Shown here: positions 49,844-58,903 of the stretch, piece by piece | Layout: every line of letters begins with the position of its first letter | Position numbering within the stretch: position 1 is the stretch's first letter | Assembly (NCBI RefSeq): GCF_007828215.1 | Contig: NZ_VIUE01000027.1 | Span: forward strand, 1 to 64,000 | DNA: 64,000 nt | Direction of reading: 5' to 3' | Source of the DNA: Pseudomonas sp. SJZ074 | Lineage (GTDB): Bacteria; Pseudomonadota; Gammaproteobacteria; Pseudomonadales; Pseudomonadaceae | The notes under the pieces: model-generated | Told to the model about the DNA's origin: nothing | Databases searched by the model: none | Seen by the model: the letters and a program-made list of their open reading frames with translations, nothing else | Program-made: the position numbers and the translations under genes

Positions 49844-50809
49844 ATGGGTGAATTCGAGCTGATCCGCAGCTACTTCGCCGCCGCGCCTTGTGCGCAGGGC
49901 GGCGACGGCGTTGCGCTGGGGATCGGTGACGATTGTGCCTTGCTGGCGGTTCCTTCCGGGGAGCAGTTGGCGGTGTCCACCGACACGCTTGTGGCCGGTG
50001 TGCATTTTCCAGATCCTTGCGATCCGTCCCTGCTCGGCCAGCGCTCGCTGGCCGTGGCGGTCAGTGATCTCGCCGCCATGGGCGCCAGGCCCCTGGCCTT
50101 TACCCTTGCCCTGACCTTGCCGACGGTGACAGCCGATTGGCTGCAGGCCTATGCCCATGGCTTGAACCAGATGGCCCAGGCCTGCGGTGTAGCGCTGGTA
50201 GGCGGGGATACCACTCGCGGCCCCCTGAGCCTGACCATGACTGTGTTCGGTCGCCTTCCGTCCGGCCAGGCGTTGACTCGAAGCGGCGCGCAACCCGGCG
50301 ACCTGCTCTGCGTCGGTGGAGAGCTGGGCAATGCCGCCGGTGCATTGCCCCTCGTGCTCGGCCAGCGTCACACTGAGCCCACCGTCGCCGAGCCGTTGCT
50401 GGCGCATTATTGGTCACCGCGTCCGCAGGTCGACTTGGGGCTGGCGCTGCGGGGCAGGGCCAGTGCGGCCATGGATATCTCCGATGGCCTGCTGGCCGAT
50501 TGCGGGCATATCGCGTTGGCGTCCGGCGTGGCAATCCAGGTTGAACGGGACCGGCTACCGCTGTCCAACGCTTTGCGGGCCTTGCTCGGCCAAGCGGGCG
50601 CGGAGCAGGCCGCGCTGAGCGGGGGCGACGATTACGTGCTGCTGTTCAGCTTGCCACCGGTCCGATTATCGACATTGCAGGCCGAAGGCTGGCCGATCCA
50701 CGTGATCGGCAGTGTCATGACAGGTCAGGGCGTCATGCTGGTGGACGCCGACGGAGGCGACATCACCCCGCAAGTCCGGGGTTATCAACATTTTCGGGAG
50801 ACACCGTGA
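49844..50809 (+). CDS. thiL: Thiamine-monophosphate kinase
   Basis: ThiL (321 residues) makes thiamine diphosphate. The N-terminal start GEFELIRSYF and metal/nucleotide motifs GIGDDCALL, STDTLVAGVHFP and MDISDGL are present. Its ATG follows the nusB stop directly, and its stop overlaps pgpA (GTGA). Dxs in this window uses its product as cofactor. Confidence 0.97.
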   Translation: MGEFELIRSYFAAAPCAQGGDGVALGIGDDCALLAVPSGEQLAVSTDTLVAGVHFPDPCDPSLLGQRSLAVAVSDLAAMGARPLAFTLALTLPTVTADWLQAYAHGLNQMAQACGVALVGGDTTRGPLSLTMTVFGRLPSGQALTRSGAQPGDLLCVGGELGNAAGALPLVLGQRHTEPTVAEPLLAHYWSPRPQVDLGLALRGRASAAMDISDGLLADCGHIALASGVAIQVERDRLPLSNALRALLGQAGAEQAALSGGDDYVLLFSLPPVRLSTLQAEGWPIHVIGSVMTGQGVMLVDADGGDITPQVRGYQHFRETP

Positions 50810-51309
50810 CAGATCATCCCAACCAGGTTCCAGCCGAGTTCGTACCTCCCTCGGTCTGGCGTAATCCCTGGCATTTCCTGGCATTTGGCTTCGGTTCAGG
50901 CACTTTACCCAAGGCGCCAGGTACCTGGGGTTCGCTGGTTGCGCTACCCTTCATACCGTTGTGGCAGATGTTGCCGGACTGGGGTTACTGGCTGATGCTC
51001 GGCATCACCATGCTGTTTGGCTTCTGGTTGTGTGGCAAGGTGGCGGACGACCTGCGTGTGCACGATCATGAGGGGATCGTCTGGGATGAAATGGTCGGGA
51101 TGTGGATTACCCTGTGGCTGGTGCCGGAAGGCTGGTACTGGCTCTTGGCGGGTTTCCTGGTGTTCCGCTTCTTCGATATTCTCAAGCCATGGCCGATCCG
51201 CTGGATCGACCGGCATGTCCACGGAGGCGTCGGCATCATGCTCGACGATATCCTGGCCGGGGTGTTTGCCTGGCTGGCAATGCAAGGACTGGTGTGGTGT
51301 TTTACCTGA
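50806..51309 (+). CDS. pgpA: Phosphatidylglycerophosphatase A
   Basis: PgpA (167 residues) removes phosphate from phosphatidylglycerophosphate in the inner membrane. The N-terminal motif FGFGSGTLPKAPGTWGS and the acidic segment HDHEGIVWDEMVG are typical; three to four hydrophobic helices follow. The start is a GTG overlapping thiL. Confidence 0.95.
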   Translation: MTDHPNQVPAEFVPPSVWRNPWHFLAFGFGSGTLPKAPGTWGSLVALPFIPLWQMLPDWGYWLMLGITMLFGFWLCGKVADDLRVHDHEGIVWDEMVGMWITLWLVPEGWYWLLAGFLVFRFFDILKPWPIRWIDRHVHGGVGIMLDDILAGVFAWLAMQGLVWCFT

Positions 51310-51320
51310 GGGATCCAGGC

Positions 51321-52073
51321 ATGGGCGTAAGCCGAGCGCTGTTGCTGTGTCTAGGGGCTTGCTTCGGCGTTCTGGCGGCCGAGCCGACGCCGCTGCCCGG
51401 CAAGATCCGCGCGGCCAGCGAGGAGTGGAGCGACTATACCGGCGCTGATGGCCGGGGCATGGCATGGGACATCCTGCGCGAGGTGTTCGAACCCGAAGGC
51501 GTGAAGCTGGAGATCCGCAGCGTCCCCTATACCCGTTCGATCGGCTTGGTGCAGCGCGGCGAGGCCGATGCACAGGTCGGTGCCTATCGCAATGAAACCG
51601 AAGGGCTGCTTTATCCCCAATGGCACTACGACGTCGATCATATCTATGCCTTGGGACTGGCCTCCAAGCCGTCACCTACCCTGGAGACAGTCGGCAATTA
51701 TCGACTGGTATGGATGCGCGGGTACGAATACAACGCCTACCTGCCCAACATCCGCCGTTTCAACGAAATCCACCGGGCGGTGGGGATCCTGCCGATGCTG
51801 CTGCATGATCGGGCCGATTTCTACATCGATGCCCTGATGGAGATCCAGGGCGTGCTCGCCAAGGCCGACAATCCCCAGCAGTACAAGCTCTCGCCGTTGA
51901 TCAACCTGCCGCTGTACCTGGGCTTCGCCAACACTGAAAATGGACGGGCGCTGCGTGCGCTGTTCGACCGGCGCATGGAGGTATTGGTGAAAAGTGGCAA
52001 GTTGAAACCGATTTTCGAGCGCTGGAAGCAACCTTATCCTTTCGACGAGCACGGTAAGCCACCGAAGGCGTAA
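51321..52073 (+). CDS. Periplasmic solute-binding protein-like (SBP family 3)
   Basis: A 250-residue protein with an N-terminal signal peptide (SRALLLCLGACFGVLAAEP). The pattern EWSDYTGADGRGMAWDILREV and QRGEADAQVGAYRNET is that of family-3 substrate-binding proteins, often linked to amino acid uptake or to sensor domains. No permease or ATPase gene is nearby, so it is an orphan in this position. The ATG at 51321 is 11 bases after pgpA. The ligand cannot be named. Confidence 0.82.
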   Translation: MGVSRALLLCLGACFGVLAAEPTPLPGKIRAASEEWSDYTGADGRGMAWDILREVFEPEGVKLEIRSVPYTRSIGLVQRGEADAQVGAYRNETEGLLYPQWHYDVDHIYALGLASKPSPTLETVGNYRLVWMRGYEYNAYLPNIRRFNEIHRAVGILPMLLHDRADFYIDALMEIQGVLAKADNPQQYKLSPLINLPLYLGFANTENGRALRALFDRRMEVLVKSGKLKPIFERWKQPYPFDEHGKPPKA

Positions 52074-52182
52074 TCAATCTTGTCGATAGTAATAGTCGAC
52101 AATTCAGCTTAAGCGTCTGCCGGGACCTGCTGTTACAATGCCCTTCTCTGCGAATCTCCAGTACTAGATCAGGAGCACACCG

Positions 52183-52800
52183 GTGCCTGTCGTTTTTGTT
52201 GCCGCTTCCAAGCTGCCAACGCCCTTTGCGCAATTCACCATGCATGGTTTTCTGGATGAGGCCACTGGCCGCGAGCACGTTGTGCTGAGCCTGGGTGATA
52301 TTGCCGATGGCGCTCCGGTACTGGGCCGCTTGCACTCCGAATGCCTGACGGGCGATGCCCTGTTCAGCCAGCGCTGCGACTGCGGTTCGCAACTCGAAGC
52401 CGCCTTGCAGGCCATTGCTCGCGAAGGTCGAGGCGTGTTGCTGTACTTGCGCCAGGAAGGGCGTGGCATCGGTCTGTTGAACAAGATCCGTGCCTATGAA
52501 TTGCAGGATGGCGGTGCCGATACCGTGGAGGCCAACGAGCGCCTAGGTTTTGCCGCCGACCTGCGCGACTACAGCATCTGCCTGCCCATGCTCGAACACC
52601 TGGGCGTCAAGTCCCTGCGTTTGATGACCAACAACCCGCGCAAGGTCAAGGCGTTGACCGACATGGGCATCGTGGTGGCGGAGCGGGTGCCGCTGCACAC
52701 CGGCCATAATCCCCACAACAAGCTCTACCTGGCGACCAAGGCCAGCAAGCTCGACCACATGATGGGCAACGAGCACCAGGGCGAGGTCGACCGGGCGTGA
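52183..52800 (+). CDS. ribA: GTP cyclohydrolase II
   Basis: RibA (205 residues) performs the first step of riboflavin synthesis from GTP. Zinc ligands Cys54, Cys65 and Cys67 lie in [18 protein letters not shown], and the active-site run [15 protein letters not shown] follows. The start is a GTG. It supplies the activity missing from the C-terminal half of the RibBA-like protein. Confidence 0.97.
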   Translation: MPVVFVAASKLPTPFAQFTMHGFLDEATGREHVVLSLGDIADGAPVLGRLHSECLTGDALFSQRCDCGSQLEAALQAIAREGRGVLLYLRQEGRGIGLLNKIRAYELQDGGADTVEANERLGFAADLRDYSICLPMLEHLGVKSLRLMTNNPRKVKALTDMGIVVAERVPLHTGHNPHNKLYLATKASKLDHMMGNEHQGEVDRA

Positions 52801-53216
52801 CGCGGGGTCAGGTCCGGCGACGGCTGTCCATCGGTTGGTGGAAGTACCTGGCGTTGGCGTTGCTGCCGCTGTTCGTGATCAATCTGGTTTTCGGCCAGGG
52901 CGAAGCGATCCTGCCGGTGCTGGCGATGCCGCTGTTCATCGCCGGCGTGGCCTCGATGTTCGTCAGCCTGCGATTCTTCGGCGCATACAAGCACGCCTTG
53001 ATCGCCACCCAGAATGCCCTCGATACCCCCGAAGAGCCTCAGGCCTGGATCACGTTGGCGGCCCGTCGACGTGCTGCCTTCCTGGCTGCCGGGTTGCCGG
53101 CCTGGATTGGTGCCCTGGCGGTGTTCGTGGGCCTGGAAGCGGTGCCGCTGATGTTGCTGGCCTTGTCCTCGGCGGTGTTGTTCTACCTGTATCGCCTTCC
53201 GCGTCAGCTCGGCTGA
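52797..53216 (+). CDS. Small inner-membrane protein of unknown function
   Basis: A 139-residue protein with four likely membrane helices ([74 protein letters not shown]). It starts with a GTG that overlaps the ribA stop, so it is probably translated with it. No motif links it to flavin transport. A REP pair follows. Confidence 0.78.
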   Translation: MTRGQVRRRLSIGWWKYLALALLPLFVINLVFGQGEAILPVLAMPLFIAGVASMFVSLRFFGAYKHALIATQNALDTPEEPQAWITLAARRRAAFLAAGLPAWIGALAVFVGLEAVPLMLLALSSAVLFYLYRLPRQLG

Positions 53217-53286
53217 TAGGCTGTTGGCTGGCGCGTCTGCTGCCGGCCGTCAGCGATGCCCTCGCCATGTCTGTTACGCACGCCCC

Positions 53287-53376
53287 TGTGGGAGTGGGCT
53301 TGCTCGCGAAGGCGGAGTGTCAGTCGACGCTGATGTCGAGTAACACTCCGCCTTCGCGAGCAAGCCCGCTCCCACA
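53287..53376. repeat. REP pair with 34-bp arms downstream of dxs
   Basis: Arms at 53287-53320 and 53343-53376 are inverted copies with one mismatch (T for C in the left arm) and a 22-base spacer, between convergent genes. Confidence 0.95.
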
Positions 53377-53398
53377 AGGAGTCTGTGGTGTTTGAAGG

Positions 53399-55297
53399 TC
53401 AGAGACCCAGCAGCTGCAACCGCTGGCGCACGGAGGCTTCGATCCCAGCCTCGTCCAGGCCGCACTCGGCCAGCATCTGCGCCGGCTTGGCGTGTTCGAC
53501 GTAGATGTCCGGCAGTCCCAGGTGAAGCACCGGCTTGAGGATGTTTTCCCGGGCCAGGAACTCACTGACTGCCGCACCGGCACCGCCCATGATGGCGTTT
53601 TCTTCGATGGTCACCAGCAGCTCATGGCCGGCGGCCATTTCGCGGACCAGGGCTTCGTCCAATGGTTTGACGAAACGCATGTCAACGACCGTGGCGTCCA
53701 GGGTCTGGGCGACTTTCATGGCCTCGGCCAGTTGCACGCCGAACACCAGCAGGGCGGTCTGTTTGCCCTGGCGGCGGATCACGCCCTTGCCGATTTCAAT
53801 TGGCTCGAGGGTGGCCTCGATGGTTGCGTTCGGTCCGCTGCCACGGGGGTAGCGCACTGCTGCCGGACCATTGAACAGGTGGCCGGTGGTGAGCATCTTG
53901 CGCAGCTCGTTTTCATCGCTCGGGGTCATCACCAGCATGCCGGGGATGCAGCGCAGGAACGAAAGATCGAAGCTGCCGGCGTGAGTCGGGCCGTCTTCAC
54001 CCACCAGGCCGGCGCGGTCGATGGCGAACAGCACATCGAGATTCTGCACCGCGACATCATGCACCAACTGGTCATAACCGCGTTGCAGGAAGGTCGAGTA
54101 GATCGCCACCACCGGTTTTGCTCCTTCGCATGCCATGCCGGCAGCGAGGGTCACGGCGTGCTGCTCGGCAATCGCCACGTCGAAATAGCGCTGCGGGTAG
54201 CGTTCACTGAAGGCCACCAGGTCGGAGCCTTCCTTCATGGCCGGGGTAATCCCCACCAGGCGCGGGTCCGTGGCGGCCATGTCGCACAGCCATTGGCCGA
54301 ACACGGCGGAGTACTTGGGTCCACCGGCCTTTTTCGGGGCAGAGGCCGGGGCGTCCAGTGGTTCGAGCTTGGTGATGGCGTGGTAACCGATGGGATCGAC
54401 TTCCGCCGGGGCGAAGCCCTTGCCTTTCTTGGTTACCACATGCAGGAACTGTGGGCCCTTGAGGTCGCGCATGTTGCGCAGCGTGGCGATCAGCGTCGGC
54501 AGGTCATGACCGTCGATCGGGCCGATGTAATTCCAGCCCAGTTCTTCGAACAGTGTGCCGGGGACCAGCATGCCCTTGGCGTATTCCTCGGTGCGGCGGG
54601 CGATTTCCCAAGCGCCGGGCAGGCGCGACAAGACCTTCTTGCTGCCTTCGCGCATGCTGGCGTAGGTACGGCTGGAAAGGATCTTCGCCAGGTAATTGGA
54701 CAAGCCACCGACATTGCGCGAGATCGACATGTCGTTGTCGTTGAGGATCACCAGCATGTTGGCGTTGACTTCCGGCGCGTGGTTCAGCGCCTCGAAAGCC
54801 ATGCCCGCCGTCAGGGCGCCATCACCGATCACGGCAATCGCCTTGCGGTCGCTGTTCTGCAGGCGGGCGGCAATGGCCATGCCCAGCGCAGCGCTGATGG
54901 AAGTGCTGGAGTGGCCGACGCCAAAGGTGTCGTACTCGCTCTCGGAACGCCGTGGGAAAGCGGCGATCCCGTCCTTCTGGCGCAGCGTGCCCATGCGCTT
55001 GCGGCGACCGGTGAGGATCTTGTGCGGGTAGGCCTGATGGCCGACGTCCCACACCAGCCGGTCGTCCGGGGTGTCGAATACGTAATGCAGCGCAATGGTC
55101 AGCTCGATGACGCCCAGACCGGCACCGAAGTGCCCACCGGTCTGGCCGACCGTATAGAGCAGTTCCAGGCGCAGCTCATCGGCCAGGGTTTCCAGCTCGG
55201 CTTCACCCAGCCGACGCAAGCCGTCCGGCGTGTTGGCGCGGTCCAGCAGGGGCGTGGTCGGGCGTTTGCGGGGAATCTCTTGAAACGTCGTGGGCAT
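53399..55297 (-). CDS. dxs: 1-deoxy-D-xylulose-5-phosphate synthase
   Basis: Dxs (632 residues) joins pyruvate and glyceraldehyde 3-phosphate in the first step of the MEP isoprenoid pathway. The thiamine-diphosphate motif [15 protein letters not shown] and the [15 protein letters not shown] segment are intact. It lies in the same direction as ispA and xseB, 113 bases downstream of ispA. Confidence 0.97.
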   Translation of the reverse strand: MPTTFQEIPRKRPTTPLLDRANTPDGLRRLGEAELETLADELRLELLYTVGQTGGHFGAGLGVIELTIALHYVFDTPDDRLVWDVGHQAYPHKILTGRRKRMGTLRQKDGIAAFPRRSESEYDTFGVGHSSTSISAALGMAIAARLQNSDRKAIAVIGDGALTAGMAFEALNHAPEVNANMLVILNDNDMSISRNVGGLSNYLAKILSSRTYASMREGSKKVLSRLPGAWEIARRTEEYAKGMLVPGTLFEELGWNYIGPIDGHDLPTLIATLRNMRDLKGPQFLHVVTKKGKGFAPAEVDPIGYHAITKLEPLDAPASAPKKAGGPKYSAVFGQWLCDMAATDPRLVGITPAMKEGSDLVAFSERYPQRYFDVAIAEQHAVTLAAGMACEGAKPVVAIYSTFLQRGYDQLVHDVAVQNLDVLFAIDRAGLVGEDGPTHAGSFDLSFLRCIPGMLVMTPSDENELRKMLTTGHLFNGPAAVRYPRGSGPNATIEATLEPIEIGKGVIRRQGKQTALLVFGVQLAEAMKVAQTLDATVVDMRFVKPLDEALVREMAAGHELLVTIEENAIMGGAGAAVSEFLARENILKPVLHLGLPDIYVEHAKPAQMLAECGLDEAGIEASVRQRLQLLGL

Positions 55298-55410
55298 CAG
55301 GCGAATCGTTATAGGTATAGAAAGAGGCGGCAGTTTACCTTATGCATCGCAAGCTGCCCACGCGTTGGCCGGAACTTGGCCGATACGCAGTCTGAAAGAT
55401 TGACCCCGTA

Positions 55411-56298
55411 TCAGCTGCGTCGTTCGACGATATAGTGCGCCAAGTCGCGCAACGGTTCGGCCGCCGCGTCAAACGGCCGCAACGCTTCCAGGGCCTGGTC
55501 GCGCAACTCCAGGGCGTAAGCCTTGGCGGCGTCGAGGCCCAGCAGGGCCGGGTAAGTCGGCTTGTCACGGGCGATGTCGGCACCCTGGCGCTTGCCCAGG
55601 GTCTGGGTATCGCTTTCGACGTCGAGGATATCGTCCTGCACCTGGAACGCCAGGCCGATGGCCCGCGCGTATGCCTGCAAGGCGTGCAACTGTTCTGGGG
55701 TGGCCCGGCCGCTGGCGAGGGCGCCAAGCTTGACGCTGGCTTCGATCAAAGCCCCGGTCTTGTGCCGGTGCATGTATTCCAGCGCACCCTGATCCAGCTT
55801 CAGGCCGACCGAACCCAGGTCGATGGCCTGGCCGCCGACCATGCCGGCGGGCCCTGCCGCCAGCGCCAGGGCACTGACCATGTCCAGGCGGATCTGCGCC
55901 GGGCAGTCGCTGAGGGCCGGGTCAAGCAGGGCGCTGAAGGCCAGGCTCTGCAAACCATCGCCGGCCAGGATCGCGCAGGCTTCGTCGAATTGTTTGTGGG
56001 TGGTCGGCTGGCCGCGACGCAGGTCGTCGTCGTCCATGGCCGGCAGGTCGTCGTGCACCAGGGAATAGGCGTGGATCAGCTCCACCGCGCACGCCGCGCC
56101 GTTGGCCTGTTCGGCCACACCGCCCAGGGCTTCGCAAGCGGCATAGGCCAGCAGCGGCCGCACCCGCTTGCCACCGTTCATGACGCTGTAGCGCATGGCT
56201 TCGTACAGGCGCGCCAGCTCGGGGCTCGGCGCGCTAAACAACGTGCCCAGTGCAGCATTGACCCGGGCCTGGCTGCTGGCCTGATAGGCACCGATCAT
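55411..56298 (-). CDS. ispA: Farnesyl diphosphate synthase
   Basis: A 295-residue prenyl transferase that condenses isoprenoid units. The first aspartate motif is at Asp83-Asp84-x4-Asp89 ([11 protein letters not shown]) and the second is FQVQDDILD near residue 215. The start codon overlaps the xseB stop (ATGA). Adjacent dxs supplies the pathway. Confidence 0.97.
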   Translation of the reverse strand: MIGAYQASSQARVNAALGTLFSAPSPELARLYEAMRYSVMNGGKRVRPLLAYAACEALGGVAEQANGAACAVELIHAYSLVHDDLPAMDDDDLRRGQPTTHKQFDEACAILAGDGLQSLAFSALLDPALSDCPAQIRLDMVSALALAAGPAGMVGGQAIDLGSVGLKLDQGALEYMHRHKTGALIEASVKLGALASGRATPEQLHALQAYARAIGLAFQVQDDILDVESDTQTLGKRQGADIARDKPTYPALLGLDAAKAYALELRDQALEALRPFDAAAEPLRDLAHYIVERRS

Positions 56299-56537
56299 TC
56301 AGGTTGTTCCGCGTCGAAAGGTTCTTCGGTCAGCTCGCCATCGCGTTCGAGCAACAACTGCACCTTCTGCTCGGCCTGGGCCAGCGCCGCCTGGCAGTCG
56401 CGAGTCAGGCCGATACCTTGTTCGAAGGCAGTCAGCGAGTCTTCCAGCGACAATTCGCCGTTCTCCAGCCGTTCGACCAGCGTTTGCAGGTCGGCCAGGG
56501 ATTGTTCGAAGTCCAATGCAGCTTTTTTGCGGGCCAT
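56295..56537 (-). CDS. xseB: Exodeoxyribonuclease VII small subunit
   Basis: An 80-residue helical protein, typical in size for Xse[27 protein letters not shown] is split across the conserved region, and [14 protein letters not shown] follows. It cooperates with XseA, not seen in this window. Its order xseB-ispA-dxs is the usual one. Confidence 0.95.
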   Translation of the reverse strand: MARKKAALDFEQSLADLQTLVERLENGELSLEDSLTAFEQGIGLTRDCQAALAQAEQKVQLLLERDGELTEEPFDAEQPE

Positions 56538-56680
56538 GGCGGCTATTCCGGTTGACTGTTAAACCGGCGCGACACTAGCAGACATGGGGGTTCGGGGCAA
56601 ATCAGGACAGGGCTGGGGGGGGAGTGTACCTCTGTGGCGTGTCTTTGCCGCAGCAACATTCGCTTACCACAAACACAGTC

Positions 56681-57829
56681 TCACGCAGCTGGATAATTGA
56701 TTCGGTACCGAGTACTGCGTCCACCTCCCGGTAATCGCTCCAGACAGCCTTTTTCCAGCAACTCCGCCAGGTGTCGGGTTGCGGTTGCCTTGGAAACCTT
56801 GGCCACGGCCTGGTACTGCGCTGCGCTGATACCGTGCTCAAAACCTTTTTCACCACCATCAAGCAACCGATTCAGCACTTTGGTCTGTTCCGGGGTGAGT
56901 CCCGAGGCGCGGTGAACCTGCCAGAATCGAGCCTTGCCCAACACGCTTTCGATCTGGGCCATGGCTTTGTGCAAGCTGCGCGACAGGGTCTGCAAAAACC
57001 AGGTAAGCCAATCGGTGATATCCAGCGTGGCTTTCTGAGCGCTTTCAAGTGCTCGGTAGTAGCCAGCGCGGTCATCAAGAATGCTCACGGACATGGCGTA
57101 GAAACGGATCGCCTGGGCTTCGCCCTGGGCCAGTGCGAGATCGGTGAGGTTGCGGGTCAGGCGCCCGTTGCCATCGTCAAATGGATGCAGGGTGACAAAC
57201 CAGAAGTGGGCGATACCGGCCCGCAACAAAGGATCGAGTCCGGATTGATGACGGCTGGCCTCAAACCAGTCGAGGAAGGTTTGCAGTTGCTGCTCGAGAC
57301 CTTGGCGAGGCGGGGCTTCGAAATGAACAGTGGGACGGTCCAATCTGCCCGAGACCACTTGCATTGGCTCGTCTCCCCGTAGCGAACCTACGCGAATGTG
57401 CTGATGGGCCAGGTCGCTCGTCTGTTCAGGGAAGAGCCACTCGTGCCATTCAAGCAGCCGCTCGACGGTCAGGGGCTGGCTGAAGTGTCGGGTAGCGTCC
57501 AGCAAAAGGTTCGCCAGGCCCTCACTGCGCGGGCTGACCGGAGTGTCACTGGCCCGCTCCAGGCCCAGGCGTCGGGCCAGGGACGACCGCACCGAGCCCA
57601 CATTCAATTGCTCCCCTTCAATGGCCGATGAGGTCACGATGTTCTGCAACAACGCATCCAATTCGTTCTGGGCGTTGAGCGACGCGGTGACAGCGCCGGT
57701 CATGCCGAGCAGTTGACCTTGGGTTTGCACGCATTCGCGTAGCAGAGCCGCCAATGTTTCGGGCTGCCAGTGAAAGTTGGGCCAGTCGGGCTGTTGCCAG
57801 ATCCAATAGGGTTCCATGAGCCTGTCCAT
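56681..57829 (-). CDS. Fic-family protein with N-terminal DUF4172-like domain and C-terminal winged helix
   Basis: A 382-residue protein predicted to transfer AMP to a target. The Fic motif HPFDDGNGR is at residues 215-223. A class II inhibitory motif SSAIEG lies before it (about 67-72), so activity may be held off until released. The start YWIWQQPDWPNF and VRSSLARRLGL resemble the DUF4172 domain. The last 60 residues form a winged helix-turn-helix (AKVSKATATRHLAELLEKGC). The start may be 57829 or 57817; two tandem 29-bp palindromes precede it, possible autoregulatory operators. No antitoxin gene is beside it. Confidence 0.87.
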   Translation of the reverse strand: MDRLMEPYWIWQQPDWPNFHWQPETLAALLRECVQTQGQLLGMTGAVTASLNAQNELDALLQNIVTSSAIEGEQLNVGSVRSSLARRLGLERASDTPVSPRSEGLANLLLDATRHFSQPLTVERLLEWHEWLFPEQTSDLAHQHIRVGSLRGDEPMQVVSGRLDRPTVHFEAPPRQGLEQQLQTFLDWFEASRHQSGLDPLLRAGIAHFWFVTLHPFDDGNGRLTRNLTDLALAQGEAQAIRFYAMSVSILDDRAGYYRALESAQKATLDITDWLTWFLQTLSRSLHKAMAQIESVLGKARFWQVHRASGLTPEQTKVLNRLLDGGEKGFEHGISAAQYQAVAKVSKATATRHLAELLEKGCLERLPGGGRSTRYRINYPAA

Positions 57830-57837
57830 ACCGGGGA

Positions 57838-57866
57838 TGAGCCGAATAATAACGTTATTCGGCTCA
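57838..57866. promoter_or_regulatory. First 29-bp palindromic operator upstream of the Fic gene
   Basis: TGAGCCGAATAA (57838-57849) and its exact inverse TTATTCGGCTCA (57855-57866) are split by five bases (TAACG). It lies nine bases before the earliest likely Fic start, in the minus-strand promoter area. Confidence 0.75.
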
Positions 57867-57871
57867 TTTCG

Positions 57872-57900
57872 TGAGCCGAATAACTCCGCTAATCGGCTCA
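57872..57900. promoter_or_regulatory. Second 29-bp palindromic operator upstream of the Fic gene
   Basis: TGAGCCGAATAA (57872-57883) with the imperfect inverse CTAATCGGCTCA (57889-57900; 10 of 12 positions agree). It repeats the first palindrome at a 34-bp period, about three helical turns, so two dimers could bind on one face. Confidence 0.72.
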
Positions 57901-58087
57901 CGCTCTCCCCAAGACGTGATTTCCCACACAGAATCACGCGTTCCCCGATTGTGAATAATGCGCCGAATCGCTAACCTTCGCGCCATCTACAGCCCCCGTA
58001 TGGCGGGCTCCTGACGAAACCTGAAAAAAGATAATCAATGCGCCGAGGAAGGGCGCCAGGTTGCGTTGTGCATGGCAGGAGGCATAC

Positions 58088-58876
58088 ATGCGTTTTCTTT
58101 CATTGCTGATCGCGCTGATGGCCACACCGCTGGTGTGGGCCGAGCCTGCGGCCGAGATGTCGGAGCCGGTGGGCGGCTGGCGTTACAGCGGCTTGCTCGA
58201 TCGCACTGAAAACCCGCAGGTGGCCTATCCCACGCCGCCCATCGACCGAGGCGTGCAGCGCAATCGCACGATGATCGAGGGCCGGCTCAAGGCCATGGGC
58301 ACCGCCCGTCCGCCCCACAGCCTGGCGGTCAACGGCAATCCACTGAATCTCTATACCGACGAAGAAGGTCGTTTCGCCCGGCCGTACGCGTTCGGTGCCG
58401 GTTCCAACAGCGTCGAGGTCCGCAGTTCCGAAGGCAAGTCCCTCAAGCGTGTGCAGTTCTATGAGGCCAACAACCTGCGGACCCCGGCGCAGATCCGCGT
58501 GGTGCTGGGCTGGGACGACCCCAAGGCCGAGCTGGACCTGCACATCATCACCCCCGACGGCCAGCATGCCTTCTTCGGCCAGCCGGCGCTGAGCAACGGC
58601 GGCGGCCTCGACCCGGACGGCGTCGATGGCCCCGGTCCCGAAATGTTCACCATGACTGCGCCGATGCACGGCACCTACCTGGTCTACGTGAATTATTGGG
58701 GCAACTACGGCGACGGCGGCTATAACTTCGACGAAACCAGCAACCAGAACGAGGTGATCACCTCGCAGATCAATCTGGTGCTCAACGAAAACACCGTCAA
58801 TGAGAAACGCGAAACCTTTGTCGTGCCCCTGCGGGCCATCGGCGATCTCTTGCTGGTCAAGACTTTCAACTACTAA
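58088..58876 (+). CDS. YfaP-like DUF2135 protein, first gene of alpha-2-macroglobulin operon
   Basis: A 262-residue exported protein with signal peptide RFLSLLIALMATPLVWAEP. The core has VVLGWDDPKAELDLHIITPDG and YVNYWGNYGDGGYNFD, the DUF2135 pattern of E. coli YfaP. AGGAGG (58077-58082) lies five bases before the ATG at 58088, fixing the start over an upstream GTG at 58061. It is divergent from the Fic gene. It is likely periplasmic and made with the downstream macroglobulin. Equivalent to magA of P. aeruginosa, from memory. Confidence 0.88.
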   Translation: MRFLSLLIALMATPLVWAEPAAEMSEPVGGWRYSGLLDRTENPQVAYPTPPIDRGVQRNRTMIEGRLKAMGTARPPHSLAVNGNPLNLYTDEEGRFARPYAFGAGSNSVEVRSSEGKSLKRVQFYEANNLRTPAQIRVVLGWDDPKAELDLHIITPDGQHAFFGQPALSNGGGLDPDGVDGPGPEMFTMTAPMHGTYLVYVNYWGNYGDGGYNFDETSNQNEVITSQINLVLNENTVNEKRETFVVPLRAIGDLLLVKTFNY

Positions 58877-58903
58877 TTCCGCTCCACGGATGAACAGGCC
58901 CTT

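Noticed and set aside
56615-56622. Run of eight Gs that might be a phase-variable tract
   Set aside because: It lies in the gap between xseB and the Fic gene and not in a coding region or between promoter elements I can identify.
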